Shown here in pieces: positions 58,646 to 64,000 of a stretch of 64,000 bases of DNA. A program made the position numbers and the translations under genes. This DNA comes from Odontocerum albicorne (Eukaryota > Arthropoda > Insecta > Trichoptera > Odontoceridae): positions 37,691,042 to 37,755,041 of the forward strand of contig OX463847.1 in the NCBI GenBank assembly GCA_949825065.1. The letters are read 5' to 3'. Position 1 is the stretch's first letter. Every line of letters starts with the position of its first letter. The notes beneath the pieces are model-generated. The model was not told the DNA's origin. It did no database searches and worked only from the letters and a program-made list of their open reading frames with translations.

Positions 58646-58838
58646 CAGTATCTATACAATGTGAGATACTTGAAACACAGTATCTATACAATGTTAGATA
58701 CTTGAATAACAGCATCTATACAATGTGAGATACTTGAACAACAATATCTATACAATATGAGATATTTGAACAACAATATCTATACACTGTGAGATACTTG
58801 AATAACAGTATCTTTACAATGTGAGATACTTGAACAAA
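58646..58838. repeat. 32-bp tandem repeat, six copies
   Basis: Units begin CAGTATCTATACAATGTGAG at 58646, 58678, 58710, 58742, 58774 and 58806. Each holds the inverted pair GTATCT / AGATAC and could fold as a small stem. Confidence 0.9.
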
Positions 58839-58849
58839 GTGAAATATTT

Positions 58850-60540
58850 TCATGTTGTAATGCATTAAAATATTGATGAAATTAATGTTAAAAAGCACGC
58901 ACAACATTTGATATATTTATTATAAAGAAAATGCTTCGATCGCTTGAAATTAAATAAAAATATTTCTCTACCATTTTCATACTTCTAACAATTTTGTAAA
59001 TGTCCACTTTAAACTTTTAAAATCTGAACGGAAGACATGGACCTTTCTTTATATTACGAGTATATTTCTTAAGTTTCGTCAATGTAAAAAGCCCTTTAAA
59101 CGTCTTAATTTACCAATTGTATCAATAATATTTATTCGAAATTTAATTTATTTAACTATCCATAATATCTTAAGTAAATAAAATTATTAAGGAATAAATA
59201 TTTTCTACTTTACTCTTTATAACACATTTAAACGAAACAATAGTAATTCAATTACCGTTTATTTTTTTTTGAAACAATAATTAATTTTAACTTCCAGAAA
59301 TAATAAAAAAAATATTATTTAGGCCTTTAAAAAAATATGTCATTTTTAAAAAAAAAGGCCTCTAATTCATATGGTTTATAATGTTTCAATCTTTTTTATA
59401 ACTATATAAATAATCTAAGTTAATCAAAATTAAGGTAAGGTTTTATGTTTTACAATCCAAATTAATAAGAAGTAAGAATTTTTTATGAAAGTTATTATTT
59501 CAAATATCTTAAATTTAAAACTTTTTGTTAATAAAAAAATAATGCTAATGAAACATAATTTTTTCTTGGATGGATTTTTCATGCTACGCATTTTCTTATT
59601 TGCGGTAACAAATTTTTGGTGTTAAAAATATAATGCTGAAAATGGTTTCAGCAAAATATAATGGTGAAAATGGTTTCAGCAAAATTTTAAATATAGACAT
59701 ATTTCCTTTTAATAAAATCCTTACATATTACACATCCGAACATTTCTTTTTTACTTTATTTGAAAACTTTGACGTTTCTCGACTGAATCAGAGAATTTAA
59801 CTTAAACAAAAAAAAAAAAAACGTTTTATGTTGAAAAAAAATTAAATAACCGTTTTAAATTGTTGATTCCATTACTGATTATTTGGCTTTAAATAATGCC
59901 ATCTGACTTGTTTCTCGTTTTTATCAAGATGTTATCAAATTCTTTGCAAATGGATTAATAATATTTATTTATCAAACGGATGCACCGTTTTTATACAACG
60001 CCTTATAAAATTGAAAACACCGTTTTTAAACGTAGATCACTGAGAAAAATAAACTCGGACAATTGATAGAAAAAATATATGATTGAAAAATATAGAAAAA
60101 AAAATATATGTACCTTTCTTGAGTGAAAACAATTCTCAGTGACGGAGCGTGAATTGAAGATTAAATCGTGTAAAAATTTGTATTAATTAATACAAAGATA
60201 TTCCTACCCAACAAGAAAGCAGCGTGATTGTACATTTGTAAAAAAAGTGAGGTGTGCCAATTATTTGCGGAAAAAAAAACTTTTTTTTTCGTATTTTCTC
60301 TGAATAAGTTTGAATTTTCACTTTTCGGTGCCATTTAATTACACATATTTTTCGCAAACACGATAAGAATTATCACACACATGCAATACTTCAGTGCTTA
60401 ATTTTTTTGTCATATTCATCAACGCGAAAATGTTCACTCAAAATTTAGTATATGTTTTGGGACGTGAATATTAAAAACATGGCACTTTACAGTTTGTATC
60501 ATTAAGTTATTTAATTAAATGTTTTGTAACATTAAGGTAT
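58850..60540. other. AT-rich sequence, nothing recognised
   Basis: No gene or clear repeat beyond a short AATATAATGGTGAAAATGG duplication near 59620-59690. Confidence 0.45.
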
Positions 60541-60545
60541 TTAAT

Positions 60546-60846
60546 TAAATGAAAACAAAACCTCTAATATATAGCATTAACAATAAGCATATTTTTTTCT
60601 TGAGTCTTTTGCAGGTTTCGTCAACCAACGCCATCGATTGAGGCTTCAAGTCTTCGGAAGCAGGTTCGATGAAGATGGTATTGAATTGGTTGCCTGGCTT
60701 CCCCATGAGGAGAGATGATGAGGGTTTGGACCTATTTTGGTCCCATGGCTGAGTGGATGGGCGGATTTTTGACCCAAGGACCCGCACATTTTTAAGGCTG
60801 ATAACCCAGCCCACTAATTCTTTGATGTCAAGATTGTGACGAACTC
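60546..60846 (-). CDS. Candidate terminal coding exon, unknown protein
   Basis: On the minus strand a strong acceptor (TTTTCCTTTCAG) precedes an open frame without a stop for about 100 codons: VRHNLDIKELVGWVISLKN, then a Pro/Ser/Lys-rich part (STQPWDQNRSKPSSS) and KPQSMALVDETCKRLKKK, stop near 60546. Its base composition is clearly less AT-rich than its surroundings. I do not recognise the family. The upstream exons would lie at higher coordinates, possibly beyond the window. A transposon ORF fragment is the main alternative. Confidence 0.4.
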
Positions 60847-61069
60847 TGAAAGGAAAACAAAAATTTACATATATTCTTCTTGATTAAATAGCTATTAAAA
60901 TAATTTAAATGAAACAAATGGTTCATAATAAACCGCTTCAGAAAAAAATAACAAGGTTTTTACATGACAAGTACAGTATATGAGATGTACGCAAAATGTC
61001 GAATAACTTTATATACATTTTTGAAATTTTCATATTAATATTCGCAAAACTTTTCTCTGTTTTTGAATC

Positions 61070-61395
61070 AACAGTCCGGTCCACCTCATTTAGTAATTGG
61101 AGATGTTGGCCTTAAATCATGGAATAGATTTCCTCTAAATGCTACCAAGAAACAGCATAAAAGCATGTGACATGATTCTAGGTAATTTAATAGCCCCAGA
61201 AGCATCACAATCTTGCTACGTTCCTTTAACAGTAGGCAAAGATAATACGAGTATATCTCACTTTATTTTATCCTGGTACACATATTTCCCATCCATATCT
61301 TGTAATACATACTTTCCAATTATTTGATCGTGTCACATTTTTTTAGGCCATCACATACCTTGTATATAACTTGTATAGTTTATTTTGAAAAATTT
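61070..61395. other. Possible decayed repeat, not identified
   Basis: The minus strand reads DCDASGAIKLPRIMSHAFML between stops, which looks coding-derived, but I cannot place it. Confidence 0.3.
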
Positions 61396-61399
61396 CCCT

Positions 61400-61690
61400 C
61401 TCTCATTCTTTCCACGTGTCGTCGTCGTTGCCGGGCCTCGCAGTCGAGGATCTCCTCACCACTCCAACGTATGCCTTGAACCGTTCACCCACGTCAATCG
61501 TGTGATCTTCTGTGAGAGAACAGCCGATCCTGGATGCGCACTCCCTCCCGCAAATGCCACAGACATATGGACCCTGCTGAGCCGCCTGGCCATGTTGACG
61601 CATCTCACACGTCTAGCCTCTGAGACGCCATCAGCCCGAGAATATACGTCTCTCCACCCCTTTCTATGTGACTGACAATCTTAACCTATT
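61400..61690 (-). pseudogene. LINE ORF2 C-terminal end with zinc-finger remnant
   Basis: GPYVCGICGRECASRIGC is the CxxCGR.C.SRIGL finger found at the end of insect RTE/L1-like ORF2. GERFKAYVGVVRRSSTARPG and NDDDTWKE close it. GC-rich against AT-rich flanks. The His pair of the finger is shifted, so this copy is probably dead. Confidence 0.65.
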
Positions 61691-61699
61691 TAATCTTAT

Positions 61700-62430
61700 T
61701 TCGATCCGCATCATTTCTTTATGTCTTCATTCGCAATAGCATTCTGAGATGAGCACGTGGAACGAATGAATGAAGACAAACGAACAAACCAAATATACAG
61801 GGGAAATGTGTAAAACAAAGACCATTAAAAGTGTGGTTGATATTATGAAATAAAAAAAAAGTAGATTGAGAAATTGTAGAAGTTTTTTGAGAAGGTATAT
61901 AGATGTAAAAAAGGCATCTGAGAAAAAATAAGTCAGGCGCACTGTCCTCTCGAATTAATGTAATTAGTGGAAAAACAAAATGATATGTAAAATATTCTTA
62001 CACTATGAAAAAAAATTCAATGTTTTATAAACTGTTTATTGAAGTTATTCTTTTATTATCTTCAATAAAATTATAAGATTTGTTATACTTATCACCATTG
62101 ACATTGTATCAGTGTTGCTTTGCACTTACATATATAATATATATTGTCAGGTGTGATTCTTAGAAGTTTTCTGTAATATTAAGGCAAGTTTATCAATCTT
62201 TATTTATCCATCATCAATTCATAAATAATCCAACATTTTATTGATTTTTTTTATCATGCTAAGTGTTTTTTCATTGACATCATGAAATATATATATAGCT
62301 GACGTCATATTTTTGCTTCGTATTGTATTCAATCCAATAAATATTTACTTGAACAAAAATGTGCCATATTTATCGGAAGCATAATTATTTCAAAATGACA
62401 ATCAAATATTAACCAAATCAAAGCGATTTA
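61700..62430. other. AT-rich sequence, nothing recognised
   Basis: No gene signal. Confidence 0.4.
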
Positions 62431-62435
62431 TAACT

Positions 62436-62835
62436 TTCTGGAATCAGTTACAAACCAATATAACACAAGACTCGCTCCGTCCTTGGTATGCTTTAAGAAG
62501 CGACTGAAAAAACTCTTAATTTCTTGTCAGTAAAATAACGTGTTTCATTCCTGATTTTTCTTTTCCTTTCCTCTCCACCATCCCTTCCTTTCCTTTTGAT
62601 TGATTATATCTCACTTTATATGAAAAAATAATTTTCGGGTGATTGCCCGTCTTTGTGGGGTTTGTGGGCATATGCTCACGTATATGTTTATGGATTTCGT
62701 GGGGATGGATAGTCATATGAATTATTTATGCGACCACGTAACTTGCTTCATTTACTTTTGGCTGGTTGGTTGGAAGAGATTGCCGCCTGGATATGAGTCC
62801 GCCAAATTGTATTTGCAATAAAAGTGTTAAATAAA
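62436..62835 (+). mobile_element. LINE 3' end (same family as 30645-31660)
   Basis: TTCTGGAATCAGTTACAAAC through AGCGACTGAAAAAACTC encodes FWNQLQTN and KKRLKKLLNF-like sequence. The 3' UTR (CGTGTTTCATTCCTGATTTT, GGTTGGTTGGAAGAGATTGC) matches the minus-strand copy. It ends AAAAGTGTTAAATAAATAAA. Confidence 0.8.
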
Positions 62836-62839
62836 TAAA

Positions 62840-63239
62840 ATATAACGGGCTAGAAAATGAACTGTGTAGAAATGTTTATGAAAACATTTAGAGCAAATTA
62901 CCTAGTTCCTATAAGACGTCTGTATACAATAAAATGAAACATTAAGGTATATTTTCCAAATGGCAATAAATACGCTAGATTTATTTGTATACTACGAAAG
63001 TATAATGTAATACAGTAAACGTATGATGACACAATCACCAAATGAATATTAACAACTAGGATGACCAGGAAAATATTATAAGATCTCTTCAAAATCGTTT
63101 TAGTTGGAAGTAAGAGAGTGTTATATAGTAATAAACGCACTAAATTGTACTGTATGCAACGAAAATATAATGTAATATAATAAACATAGGACATTGAAAT
63201 AATCAATTAACGAATAATGTGAGAATCACTTAATCAAAT
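62840..63239. other. AT-rich sequence with a local duplication
   Basis: ATAATGTAATACAGTAAACG and ATAATGTAATATAATAAACA suggest an imperfect duplication of about 175 bp. No gene recognised. Confidence 0.45.
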
Positions 63240-63240
63240 A

Positions 63241-64000
63241 TGAGGGTCATCCAGAAAGTAAGGTTACAACATTTATGTAGGATCGAAAAATGCTTGTATT
63301 TAATTGAAATTCACAGGATACTTTACAAATATATTGAACTATTTTTCAATGTAATCGCCGTTGAGATCGAGACATTTATGTAGTCGGGGCACCAGCTTTT
63401 GTATGCCAGTGTCATAGACCTCCGCCGCCAGCTCTTTCAGCCACTTCTTCACAGCTTCCTCGACCTCCTGATCGTTGGATAATTGTTGGGGTGTAGTGAC
63501 ATACCCACGTCTCATCCCCCGTCACGATAGAGTCCAGAATAGCTTCTCCGTCCTGTGAAAAACGATCCAAAAATTCACGCGCGGCGGTCACGCGATTTTG
63601 ACGGTGCTCCGGTGTGATTATTCTGGGCACCCATCTCGCACAAAACTTCTTGTAACCAAGTTTTTTCAACACAACATTACAAAGGAGACTTTAAGAAATG
63701 TCAGAAAATTCTTCGTGAAGGTCGTCAAGCGTCACACGGTGGTCATTTCGCACTTGTTATTCAATTTTTTGCACAAATTCGTCAGAAATCACTGCCTTGC
63801 CTCGTCGTGAGTATCAGTACGGCCTTCTCTGAACAACCTAACCCACTTCGTGACATGTTGTCGACTCATCACATCCCTACCATAAACTTTCACGAGCTTC
63901 CGATGAATATTCGCAGCGATATTGTTCTGCAAAGTCAAAAAACGGATGACCGCGCGGGTCTCGCACGGACGAGAGGTGGCGGGAGCCCGCGACGACCTCT
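63241..64000 (-). mobile_element. Internally deleted mariner transposon, cut by the window end
   Basis: TA then TGAGGGTCATCCAGAAAGTA is a mariner terminal repeat at the transposase 3' end. Minus frames read RAVIRFLTLQNNIAANIHRK, VMSRQHVTKWVRLFREGRTD (helix-turn-helix), LDDLHEEFSDIS, LGYKKFCARWVPRIITPEHR and IVTGDETWVCHYTP (first catalytic Asp). The next bases jump, out of frame, to NDQEVEEAVKKWLKELAAEV and CLDLNGDYIEK, the extreme C-terminus. The second and third catalytic Asp are therefore deleted, and there is a stop after DEARQ. It cannot encode active transposase but keeps one visible end. Confidence 0.88.

Noticed and set aside
61139..61327. 62-codon plus-strand open frame
   Set aside because: No recognisable domain; the minus strand shows weak coding-like remnants, so probably transposon debris.

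Overview
The window is eukaryotic nuclear DNA: AT-rich, with long introns, GT-AG splice sites and a dense load of decayed non-LTR retrotransposons, tRNA-derived SINEs, MITEs, a mariner and many tandem repeats. The encoded proteins (a GPI-type alkaline phosphatase relative and a ten-cysteine Ly6/three-finger protein) and the transposon types point to an insect. A beetle with a large repeat-rich genome is my best guess, but nothing in the sequence fixes the order.

I can assemble two host genes exon by exon. (1) Minus strand, 11419 down to 4933: a three-exon, 237-residue secreted Ly6/uPAR-type protein. Its three-finger domain is interrupted between the fourth and fifth cysteines by a Pro/Thr-rich insert containing nine PPIITE hexapeptides. 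(2) Plus strand, 31800-45343: a seven-exon, 555-residue alkaline phosphatase homologue with signal peptide, C-terminal hydrophobic tail, conserved fold cysteines and intact splice phases throughout. Nearly every catalytic position is replaced: nucleophile Ser to Ala, bridging Asp to Gly, Mg-site Glu to Phe, and all three Zn1 ligands to Asn, Asn and Pro. It reads as an intact gene for a dead enzyme (a pseudophosphatase), and it is the main finding. A third coding candidate is one minus-strand terminal exon near 60546-60846.

Layout: 0.4-4.4 kb LINE fragments and a SINE; 4.9-11.4 kb the Ly6 gene with transposons in its introns; 11.5-31.7 kb intergenic transposon graveyard (RTE/L1-like, Jockey-like and endonuclease fragments, a nested LINE, tandem arrays, an array of perfect hairpins at 22.9-23.2 kb); 31.7-45.3 kb the phosphatase-like gene, whose introns hold LINEs, MITEs and LTR-like DNA; 45.34-46.72 kb a five-copy 230-bp array plus a hairpin MITE that begins at the gene's stop codon; 46.7-60.5 kb mostly AT-rich DNA with tandem repeats and a 240-bp TA microsatellite; 60.5-64 kb the candidate exon, LINE 3' ends and an internally deleted mariner cut by the window end.

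Both host genes encode secretory-pathway, probably membrane-anchored surface proteins. They are 20 kb apart on opposite strands, and the sequence does not show that they act together.
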